Positions 1-5,590 of a DNA stretch of 7,357 nucleotides are shown piece by piece. The first letter of the stretch is position 1; each line of letters starts with the position of its first letter. The notes beneath the pieces were generated by a model that was given only the letters and a program-made list of their open reading frames with translations, made no database searches and had not been told where the DNA came from. The stretch is from Dehalococcoidia bacterium UBA3254. Lineage in GTDB: Bacteria > Chloroflexota > Dehalococcoidia > Dehalococcoidales > UBA3254. A program made the translations under genes and the position numbers. Location: positions 1 to 7,357 of the forward strand of contig DEUU01000384.1 of NCBI GenBank assembly GCA_002362735.1, read 5' to 3'.

Positions 1-1357
1 TGACCACCATGCCGCCCGAACCGACCATTGAACCAGCGTTAGACAGAACATCATAATCTATGGGTAGATTGAATTTTTCTTTTGGCAGGCAGCCGCCTGA
101 AGGTCCACCGATCTGCACCGCTTTCACAGCGTTTCCGTTAGCCGCTCCGCCGCCGATATCATAGACGACGGTGTGAATAGGAATGCCCATCTCTACTTCA
201 ACAAGGCCGGTATGCTTAATACGACCGGTAAGAGCTAAAATTTTCGTACCTTTGCTTCCTTTTGTGCCTTTGGAACCAAACCATGATGAGCCATTCAACA
301 TGATTGCCGGAACATTGGCCCAGGTCTCGACATTATTCAGCACGGTGGGCTTGTGATACAGGCCATCCTCGACGGCGTGAACATCCTTTGGACGAGGTTC
401 GCCGACTTTACCTTCAACCGAGGCCATCAAAGCAGACGACTCCCCACATACGAAAGCCCCACCTCCCCGTGCTACGTCGACATCGAACGAGAAGGATGAA
501 CCTAGAATATTATTTCCGAATAAGCCCAGCTCTCGGGCCTGTTCAATAGCTATTCGTGTATTTTTTACGGCTAGAGGATATTCATTTCGGACGTAGACAT
601 ATCCCTTCTGAGCTCCGACCGCAAATGCGCCAATCATCATACCTTCCAACACCAGATGGGGGTTCCCTTCAAGAACGCACCGGTCCATATAGGCTCCGGG
701 GTCACCCTCATCCGCATTGCAGATGACATATTTCTCGTCGCCGGGCGCTTCACGGCATTCCGCCCATTTCCGCCCGGTGGGGAACCCGCCTCCACCACGC
801 CCTCGGAGCCCTGAAAGTTTGATCTCTTTAATAATTTCATCCGGCTTAACACCTTGGAGGACTCTGGCTAATGCTGAATACCCCCCTGCAACGATATAAT
901 CTTCAATCGCCGCTGGATCAACCATGAGGTTCTGGGACATTATTTGCCTGTCCTGAGAACGGTAGAACGGTATCTCCTTCTGCGTCCGGTATTTTTCTCC
1001 GGAGATCGGATCAACATAAAGCAGCCGATCTATCACTTCTCCCTTACCGACGGTCAGAGCAACAATCTCGAAGGCATCCTCCGGCGAAACATGGCAATAG
1101 AAAATATTACCCGGCTCAAAAATCATGACCGGGCCTTGTTCGCAAAAACCGTGGCAACCGGTCACACATAACCTAACATTCGCATCCTGGTTTTGCTTAG
1201 TGAGTTCTTTTCTGACAGCATCAATAACGTTCTGTGAACGGGACGCCTGGCAGCCGGTCCCTCCGCAGATCATGACGGTTTTAGTCATATTTTTCCGTTG
1301 TTCACGAATCTTTTCTCTTAGATGTTCCAATTCACGGAAACTATTCAACCTGGTCAT
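1..1357 (-). CDS. NuoF-like NAD(P)H-binding flavoprotein subunit (HydB/HndC/BamH type), C-terminus cut by window edge
   Basis: The first 452 codons are visible; the 3' end lies beyond base 1. Residues about 28-115 form a thioredoxin-like [2Fe-2S] domain with C31-x4-C36 and C68-x3-C72. Residues about 150-350 are the FMN/NAD(H)-binding NuoF core: glycine-rich loop GRGGGGFPTGRKW (186-198), NADEGDPGA (214-222) and CGESSAL (304-310). The SLBB-like part follows and ends at GSGGMVV. Family knowledge: such proteins oxidise or reduce NAD(P)(H) and pass electrons through Fe-S clusters to a catalytic subunit; the NuoF [4Fe-4S] motif and usual C-terminal ferredoxin domain should lie just outside. The fused N-terminal [2Fe-2S] domain and GESSA variant point to soluble hydrogenase, formate dehydrogenase or BamH-type complexes rather than respiratory complex I. 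Start: ATG with GGAGGG 8 nt upstream, inside the end of the NuoE-like gene, so translation is probably coupled. The partner enzyme cannot be decided from this window. Confidence 0.93.
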   Translation of the reverse strand, partial: MTRLNSFRELEHLREKIREQRKNMTKTVMICGGTGCQASRSQNVIDAVRKELTKQNQDANVRLCVTGCHGFCEQGPVMIFEPGNIFYCHVSPEDAFEIVALTVGKGEVIDRLLYVDPISGEKYRTQKEIPFYRSQDRQIMSQNLMVDPAAIEDYIVAGGYSALARVLQGVKPDEIIKEIKLSGLRGRGGGGFPTGRKWAECREAPGDEKYVICNADEGDPGAYMDRCVLEGNPHLVLEGMMIGAFAVGAQKGYVYVRNEYPLAVKNTRIAIEQARELGLFGNNILGSSFSFDVDVARGGGAFVCGESSALMASVEGKVGEPRPKDVHAVEDGLYHKPTVLNNVETWANVPAIMLNGSSWFGSKGTKGSKGTKILALTGRIKHTGLVEVEMGIPIHTVVYDIGGGAANGNAVKAVQIGGPSGGCLPKEKFNLPIDYDVLSNAGSMVGSGGMVV

Positions 1358-1358
1358 A

Positions 1359-1832
1359 TTAATTACCCTCCGTTTCCCTTTGGCGAATGGTCTCAATCAA
1401 TTTGCGGAGTTTACCTGGCGTCATATGATGGTGGTAGATTTCGTTTTCCTTGACAATAGGCCCCAGAGCGCAAGCACCCAGGCAATTTACAGGCTCAATG
1501 GAAAATAGTCCGTCCGGAGTAATTTCACCGGGTTTAATTCCGAGCTGAGACGTCGCCTGGTCGATTAGGAGTTGCGAGTTGCGTACGTGACAGGCTGTTC
1601 CCATACACATGGTAAGAACGATCTTACCGGAAGGTTTCAAGTGAAAGGCCTTATAAAAGGAAGCTACGCGGTATACCTCGATTTGCGGAACTCCCAGACT
1701 CTGGGATACAACCTGCATATCGAATTTGGAAATATAACCGCTTTTCTGCTGTATATCCTGAAGCACTTCGATGAGCTGATTAGGCTGGCTTCGCCGCCCT
1801 TCCAAAATTTGATCGAGCTGCTGGAGAACCAT
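1359..1832 (-). CDS. NuoE-like [2Fe-2S] thioredoxin-fold electron-transfer subunit (HydC/BamG type)
   Basis: This 157-residue protein has the normal length and layout of the NuoE/HydC family: an N-terminal helical region (about 1-65) and a thioredoxin-like ferredoxin domain (about 68-150). The four cluster ligands are visible as C76-x4-C81 in MCMGTACH and C117-x3-C121 in NCLGACALGP. Family role: it holds one [2Fe-2S] cluster beside the flavin subunit, in soluble NAD(P)-linked hydrogenases, formate dehydrogenases, BamGH or complex I. The frame is open for 90 more codons upstream, but that stretch is hydrophobic, unlike the family, and runs through the divergent regulator's promoter and into its coding region. 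The ATG at 1832 has a near-perfect Shine-Dalgarno sequence and gives the family length. It is immediately followed by the NuoF-like gene (1 nt gap) and is divergent from the LuxR-type regulator, its likely controller (inference). Confidence 0.93.
   Translation of the reverse strand: MVLQQLDQILEGRRSQPNQLIEVLQDIQQKSGYISKFDMQVVSQSLGVPQIEVYRVASFYKAFHLKPSGKIVLTMCMGTACHVRNSQLLIDQATSQLGIKPGEITPDGLFSIEPVNCLGACALGPIVKENEIYHHHMTPGKLRKLIETIRQRETEGN
1366..1371 (-). promoter_or_regulatory. Ribosome binding site of the NuoF-like gene
   Basis: GGAGGG on the minus strand ends 8 nt before the ATG at 1357. It lies within the last codons of the NuoE-like gene, whose TAA ends 1 nt before this ATG. The arrangement supports the chosen start and suggests translational coupling of the two subunits. 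Confidence 0.75.
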
Positions 1833-1836
1833 TTTG

Positions 1837-1845
1837 ACCTCCTCC
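1837..1845 (-). promoter_or_regulatory. Strong ribosome binding site that fixes the NuoE-like start
   Basis: The minus strand reads GGAGGAGGT, containing AGGAGG five nucleotides before ATG 1832. This decides for the 157-residue protein over the longer open frame starting at 2102. Confidence 0.85.
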
Positions 1846-1860
1846 GATCGAAATAAATAC

Positions 1861-1889
1861 TTGATAATTATTAAATTACTTGATATTAT
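1861..1889 (+). promoter_or_regulatory. Putative sigma-70-type promoter for the LuxR-type regulator
   Basis: TTGATA (1861-1866) and TATTAT (1884-1889) each match the -35 and -10 consensus at 5 of 6 positions and are separated by exactly 17 bp. Transcription would begin near 1896, giving a leader of about 76 nt that contains the palindrome at 1920-1946. The same stretch holds an inverted repeat, TGATAAT (1862-1868) and ATTATCA (1885-1891), and an 8-bp direct repeat ACTTGATA (1859-1866 and 1878-1885); these could be protein-binding half sites or chance in AT-rich DNA. No comparably good promoter was found on the minus strand for the NuoE/F pair; the best candidate has its -35 (TTGCCT) inside the palindrome but a weak -10. 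Confidence 0.5.
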
Positions 1890-1919
1890 CAGGAAAGTTA
1901 ATACGGAATAAATATGCAT

Positions 1920-1946
1920 AGATTGCCTATAATATATAGGCAATCT
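1920..1946. promoter_or_regulatory. Perfect 12+12 bp inverted repeat: putative operator or leader hairpin
   Basis: The left arm AGATTGCCTATA (1920-1931) is exactly complementary to the right arm TATAGGCAATCT (1935-1946) around a 3-nt centre ATA. It sits between the divergent NuoE-like and regulator genes, 25 nt before the regulator ATG and about 24 nt downstream of its predicted transcription start. Neither strand has a U-run after it, so an intrinsic terminator is unlikely. As DNA it looks like a dimer-binding operator, perhaps for the adjacent LuxR-type regulator; as RNA it would make a stable hairpin in the regulator's leader. Confidence 0.6.
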
Positions 1947-1971
1947 GGAGTAAAAAGAGTAGTAAGTAATC

Positions 1972-2991
1972 ATGACTGAACCGGTAATCTTCGGAAGAAA
2001 CCCCAATTTTGCTTCAAAGGAACTCGCGAGGTTATGGCGAATTCCGTTTTCTAATGAGAGCGACCCGGATAAAGTCGAAAGATCTCTTCGCGAACGTATC
2101 AAGGAATTAAACTGCCTCTACGGAATTTCTCAGCTCGCCGACCGCAACATACATTCGTTAGAGCACTTGCTGCAAGAACTGGTTAATTTTCTGCCTTACT
2201 CCTGGCAGTATCCGGACGTTACTTGCGCCCGGATACTATTCAAAGGAAAAACATACACCGGCGACAAGTATAAGGTCACCTCCTGGAGGCAATCTTCTCA
2301 GATTTATATGTTTCACGAAACCGTAGGGGAAGTGGCGATATTTTACTTGGAGGAGTGTCCTCCGTCTGATGAAGGTCCTTTCATGAAAGAGGAGCGAGCT
2401 TTACTGGATGCCGTCGCCGAACAGATTGGCACCACTGCTACCCGGATCAGTGCGGAACTTGACCTTCAAGAAGCCAACCAGCAATTAACCCTGGAACGTA
2501 AAGCTTTGCAGGAGTCCAATACCGCGCTACGCATCGTCCTTTCCAGAATCGAGCAGGAAAAACAGGAGATCCGCCGGGATATTAAAACCAATGTGGAAAA
2601 GGTCCTGAAGCCCGTTCTGCAGGCCTTTTCCATACAATTATCTCCAATCCAGAGAAAATACGTCGAAATGTTGCAACATAGTCTGGAAGAGATCACTTCA
2701 CCATTTGTCAGCCAGCTCTCTTCCTCTTATAATTCATTAACGCCTACCGAGGTTGCCATTTGCAACCTGATCCGTTCCGGTTTGCGTACCAAAGAGATTG
2801 CCCAGATGCGAGGGATATCAGAAGCTACGGTAAACCGCCACCGTGAAAAAATCCGTCGCAAACTTAATGTGACAAACAAAGACGTGAATCTGGCGACTTT
2901 CCTTCAGTCTGATCCTATTTTTTCACGACCAACTGTTTCAGCCCTAAGTCCAGACCATCCAGGGTCAGAGCGTACATCGGAAATACTTTAG
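1972..2991 (+). CDS. LuxR-family transcriptional regulator with N-terminal GAF-like sensor domain and coiled coil
   Basis: The 339-residue protein has three parts. Residues about 41-160 resemble the GAF-like sensor found in many deltaproteobacterial kinases and regulators (KELNCLYGISQLADRN, SWQYPDVTCARI, DEGPFMKEERALLDAVAEQI). Residues about 160-215 are a charged coiled coil, leading through a conserved-looking linker to a LuxR-type HTH at about 253-312 (SLTPTEVAICNLI, TKEIAQMRGISEATVNRHREK). There is no receiver, kinase or membrane segment, so it is probably a cytoplasmic one-component or partner-dependent regulator; the ligand is unknown. The ATG at 1972 is the only reasonable start because a stop codon lies 9 nt upstream in frame. 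The ribosome binding site is weak: GGAG at 1947-1950 is too far away. The last 25 residues, after the HTH, overlap the VWA gene on the other strand and are probably a non-conserved tail. The divergent NuoE/F operon is the likely target (inference). Confidence 0.88.
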   Translation: MTEPVIFGRNPNFASKELARLWRIPFSNESDPDKVERSLRERIKELNCLYGISQLADRNIHSLEHLLQELVNFLPYSWQYPDVTCARILFKGKTYTGDKYKVTSWRQSSQIYMFHETVGEVAIFYLEECPPSDEGPFMKEERALLDAVAEQIGTTATRISAELDLQEANQQLTLERKALQESNTALRIVLSRIEQEKQEIRRDIKTNVEKVLKPVLQAFSIQLSPIQRKYVEMLQHSLEEITSPFVSQLSSSYNSLTPTEVAICNLIRSGLRTKEIAQMRGISEATVNRHREKIRRKLNVTNKDVNLATFLQSDPIFSRPTVSALSPDHPGSERTSEIL

Positions 2992-4084
2992 AGATCAACT
3001 GGACCGTAGTATTATCATAAAAGACCCGTTCCTCCGGGTTAAGCCAGACGCAGTGGTTAAAATGCCTGGCAATGCGCTTGAGCCATTCTATTCCGGGAGT
3101 CTCATCACTCTCGTAAAAATCAATTGAGCCCCTGGGTGATATCAGTTCCCACGGCCCCATGCGGGCATCCCCAACCAGCATCACATAATAGCTGGCATCC
3201 AGGGTATTCAGAATATACTGTGTATTTATGCCTTCTCTTCTCTCTATGTCGCGGTAAAGCCGGTGGTAGATACAATTATGAAAGTAATAAAACTGGAAAT
3301 CCTTGAAATGACCGCTGGAATGAGCAGCGGAAAAAAGCTGGCTACAAAGTCTGGCAAACGGTTCCATTGAACCGCCGACATCCATCAGCAGAAGTAATTT
3401 GACTGAATTTTTACGGCTGCGGCGCCAGATAACGGACAGGTCTCCGTAGTTTTTCGCCGTGGCGTCGATAGTCCCTGCCAGATCCAGCTCATCGGGCTGT
3501 CCGATGCGCTGCAATTTTCTCAATTTTCGCAGGGCGACTTTAACCTGTCGGACATCCAGGGTAAGGTCGCTGCGATAGTTGCGGAAATGTCTTTCCTGGG
3601 CAATTTTAACAGCGTGCCTCCCGTGACTCTCACCGCCGATACGAATCCCCTGAGGACTTATTCCGGAATGGCCGAACGGAGAAGTGCCTCCGCGGCCGAT
3701 CCAGTAATTACCACCATCATGCTGCTCAGTCTGCTCCTTGAGCCTCTTTTCCAGTTCTTTAAGCAGTTCTTCCAGGTTCATTTTAGAGAAACGGTCATTT
3801 TCCTCTGCATTACGCGCTATTGTATCGATAATATCCTTGAGCCAGTCATGGACCTGAGTCGAAATTTCGAGAGGTACCTCAATTCCCGTGAAATATTCCT
3901 GGAAAGCGATATCGTAGTCATCAAAATAGGCTTCATTTTTAACCAGAATGGCTCTGGCCAGGTAGTAAAATTCATCAAGGTCCGAAATACAGCCCTTTGA
4001 AAGAGCTTCCATCAGTGTCATCCACTCGGTCAGTGAGACCGGAATTTTTCTCCGGCGAAGCGTATAAAAAAATTCTGTAAACAT
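2915..4084 (-). CDS. VWA-domain protein of the CoxE-like family, partner of MoxR ATPase
   Basis: The 389-residue protein begins with an all-alpha region (about 1-120, RKIPVSLTEWMTLMEAL), then a glycine-rich stretch typical of this family (WIGRGGTSPFGHSG, 128-141), then a von Willebrand A domain (about 225-385). The MIDAS metal site is atypical: the first motif is D235-V-G-G-S239 instead of DxSxS, with a further acidic element GDARMGPWEL (305-314). I recall this variant as usual for the family. There is no signal peptide or membrane segment, so it is cytosolic. Known MoxR/VWA pairs (CoxD/CoxE is the model) act as chaperones in remodelling or metal-centre maturation of client enzymes; the client here is unknown. 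The ATG is 3 nt after the MoxR stop, and AGG of the Shine-Dalgarno lies across the final MoxR codons, so the genes are coupled. The 3' end overlaps the convergent regulator gene by 77 bp; the conserved end (LTLDGLDLGLKQL) lies within the overlap. Confidence 0.92.
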   Translation of the reverse strand: MFTEFFYTLRRRKIPVSLTEWMTLMEALSKGCISDLDEFYYLARAILVKNEAYFDDYDIAFQEYFTGIEVPLEISTQVHDWLKDIIDTIARNAEENDRFSKMNLEELLKELEKRLKEQTEQHDGGNYWIGRGGTSPFGHSGISPQGIRIGGESHGRHAVKIAQERHFRNYRSDLTLDVRQVKVALRKLRKLQRIGQPDELDLAGTIDATAKNYGDLSVIWRRSRKNSVKLLLLMDVGGSMEPFARLCSQLFSAAHSSGHFKDFQFYYFHNCIYHRLYRDIERREGINTQYILNTLDASYYVMLVGDARMGPWELISPRGSIDFYESDETPGIEWLKRIARHFNHCVWLNPEERVFYDNTTVQLISKVFPMYALTLDGLDLGLKQLVVKK

Positions 4085-4087
4085 CTT

Positions 4088-4936
4088 CTACCTGTAACGC
4101 GGCAAAGAGCCCATTTTACTCATGTTAATAAAGTGCTCGTAGTCGACTTCTTTTTTCAATAGAGTCCCGATGAAAGGAATTTCTTTCGAGACTTTTTCCG
4201 GTGGTATACCCCCCGCAACCAGAGCTTTGATCCAATCAATAAGCTCGCTGGTCGAAGGCTTTTTCCGAAATTCATCGATCTCTCTAAGGGAATAAAAGCT
4301 CTGCAAAGCTTTCTGCAGAAGGTTAGCCTGAATTTCCGGGTAATGCACTCGAACGATTTTCTCCATTAAATTAACATCCGGGAACTCAATAAAATGGAAA
4401 ATACAACGCCTGAGAAATGCATCCGGCAATTCCTTTTCTGCATTGCTCGTGATGATCGTGATAGGGCGCTGAAGAGCAGAAACGGTCTCTCCAGTTTCCG
4501 GGATGAAGAAACTCATTTCTTCCAGTTCATTAAGGAGATCGTTCGGAAATTCGATATCCGCCTTATCGATCTCGTCAATGAGCAGGACTACCTGCTCCGG
4601 AGCAATAAAAGCCTGCCCCAGTTTACCCAGCTTGATATACTGCTTGATATCTGAAACATCCTTATCGCCGAAACGACTGTCATTCAACCTTTGGACCGTA
4701 TCATAAACATATAGACCGTCCTGAGCTTTCGTCGAGGACTTGATATTCCAGACAATCAATTTTTTATTGAGTCCTGTAGCAATGCTGTGGGCCAGCCTGG
4801 TCTTGCCCGTTCCGGGTTCACCGCGGATAAGGAGCGGTCTTCCAAGGACCATGGAGACGTTGACCGCATTTTTTAGCGGTTCCGAAATAACATAATCGGC
4901 AGAGCCTTTAAACTGATCGAATTTTCCGTTGTTCAA
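4088..4936 (-). CDS. MoxR-family AAA+ ATPase
   Basis: The 282-residue protein is a single AAA+ module of normal MoxR length. Visible motifs are Walker A GEPGTGKT (39-46), Walker B VLLIDEID (117-124), sensor 1 ITSN (162-165), an arginine-finger region LPDAFLRRC (170-178), and a sensor-2-like KPSTSELIDWI in the C-terminal lid. It hydrolyses ATP, presumably as a ring, and works with the VWA protein encoded immediately downstream. The start is TTG at 4936, with GGGG (4947-4950) 10 nt upstream; no in-frame ATG exists before residue 29, and starting there would remove the conserved region just before Walker A. The gap to the VWA gene is only 3 nt. The 41-nt gap to the upstream DUF1697 gene shows no terminator, so read-through is possible. 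The start codon is the only uncertain point. Confidence 0.94.
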   Translation of the reverse strand: MNNGKFDQFKGSADYVISEPLKNAVNVSMVLGRPLLIRGEPGTGKTRLAHSIATGLNKKLIVWNIKSSTKAQDGLYVYDTVQRLNDSRFGDKDVSDIKQYIKLGKLGQAFIAPEQVVLLIDEIDKADIEFPNDLLNELEEMSFFIPETGETVSALQRPITIITSNAEKELPDAFLRRCIFHFIEFPDVNLMEKIVRVHYPEIQANLLQKALQSFYSLREIDEFRKKPSTSELIDWIKALVAGGIPPEKVSKEIPFIGTLLKKEVDYEHFINMSKMGSLPRYR

Positions 4937-4946
4937 AATACAATTT

Positions 4947-4950
4947 CCCC
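4947..4950 (-). promoter_or_regulatory. Ribosome binding site supporting the TTG start of moxR
   Basis: The minus strand reads AAAAGGGGAAA, with GGGG 10 nt before the TTG at 4936. It is the only purine-rich Shine-Dalgarno-like element in the short gap, so it supports TTG rather than a downstream ATG. Confidence 0.5.
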
Positions 4951-4977
4951 TTTTACTTTATTTATATGGCCAAAAAA

Positions 4978-5511
4978 TCACTGCATAAGAGCAAGAATCT
5001 TTTGCGTCGTATTATAGTTCCGGATCGTAATGTCCTTATAAATCTTCGTTCCGACGAGTTTGGTAAATCCGCTTTTAGTCAGACCCTCAAGCAAAGTAGA
5101 CATGTACAGGACCTTGTCTCCTGCTTTTACAAAGTCTACTCCATCTTTCAATTTTATATCCCGCATGACATCCTGCTCTGAAACAGGTTTCCTGATGAAA
5201 GCTATATAACACCGCAGATCATGCCGCTTCTTCCAATCATCCGGTACTTCAGAAATGATTTTATTGAGTTGCTCAAGTGTTTTAACAATGATGCCGGAAT
5301 TAAATCCAAATACTTTGAAGAGAGCTTCTTCAAGCTTTTTTGTTATTTTATCAATATCATTCTCTTCTGATTTAAAAATGATATTCCCGCTCTGAATATA
5401 GGTACTGACGCTGGTAAATCCGCTCTCGGCAACTGTCTTTTTAAGGTCAGCCATTTTGATAATGTTATTTCCGCCGACGTTGATTCCACGCATCAAGGCA
5501 AAATATTTCAT
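4978..5511 (-). CDS. DUF1697 family protein
   Basis: The 177-residue protein is full length for the DUF1697 family and shows its hallmarks: ALMRGINVGGNNIIKMADL (5-23), YIQSGNIIF (38-46), and the C-terminal TIRNYNTTQKILALM. No biochemical role is established for this family to my knowledge, so none is given. It appears soluble, with no signal peptide or membrane segment. Its GC content is about 39% by hand count, visibly lower than neighbours (roughly 45-53% in lines sampled from the MoxR, VWA and Nuo genes), and it is rich in Lys, Ile and Asn. That, with the patchy spread of the family, suggests acquisition by transfer (inference). No Shine-Dalgarno sequence precedes the ATG; a possible promoter sits so close to the start that the message may be leaderless. 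It separates the tex/MYG1-like pair from the moxR/VWA pair. Confidence 0.9.
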   Translation of the reverse strand: MKYFALMRGINVGGNNIIKMADLKKTVAESGFTSVSTYIQSGNIIFKSEENDIDKITKKLEEALFKVFGFNSGIIVKTLEQLNKIISEVPDDWKKRHDLRCYIAFIRKPVSEQDVMRDIKLKDGVDFVKAGDKVLYMSTLLEGLTKSGFTKLVGTKIYKDITIRNYNTTQKILALMQ

Positions 5512-5519
5512 ACTGTTAG

Positions 5520-5548
5520 TTTATCAAATCCACTGAGAATAAGTTAAA
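5520..5548 (-). promoter_or_regulatory. Possible promoter of the DUF1697 gene, close to the start codon
   Basis: On the minus strand, TTTAAC (5548-5543) and GATAAA (5525-5520) each match the sigma-70 hexamers at 4 of 6 positions with a 17-bp spacer. Only 8 nt separate the -10 element from the ATG at 5511, so transcription would begin one or two bases before the start codon. This agrees with the missing Shine-Dalgarno but could be chance in an AT-rich gap. Confidence 0.3.
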
Positions 5549-5590
5549 TTTGAGGATCGAGCCCCTTATTACCAGTAAAGTGTCGAATTA

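Noticed and set aside
240..285. Apparent tandem GSKGTK repeat in the NuoF-like protein
   Set aside because: It aligns without length change to the normal WF...GT..SKGTK segment of the family, so it is chance similarity rather than a duplication.
304..1508. Several plus-strand open frames (304-549, 717-899, 944-1171, 1125-1508)
   Set aside because: All are antisense to clearly conserved NuoF/NuoE-like coding sequence and have no recognisable domain.
1880..1892. FNR/CRP-like box TTGAT...ATCA
   Set aside because: The spacing is 3 nt rather than the 4 of an FNR site and one arm is incomplete; it also overlaps the promoter -10 region, so it is more simply AT-rich promoter sequence.
1833..2102. 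N-terminal extension of the NuoE-like gene by 90 codons, including a hydrophobic segment
   Set aside because: It crosses the divergent regulator's promoter, palindrome and coding start. It is unlike the family, and a strong Shine-Dalgarno at 1837-1845 marks the ATG at 1832.
3587..4000. 137-codon plus-strand open frame
   Set aside because: It lies wholly antisense to the conserved VWA gene, has no family resemblance, and reads as low-quality sequence.
5512..5590. Terminator or small RNA between the MYG1-like and DUF1697 genes
   Set aside because: No stable hairpin followed by a U-run was seen on either strand.
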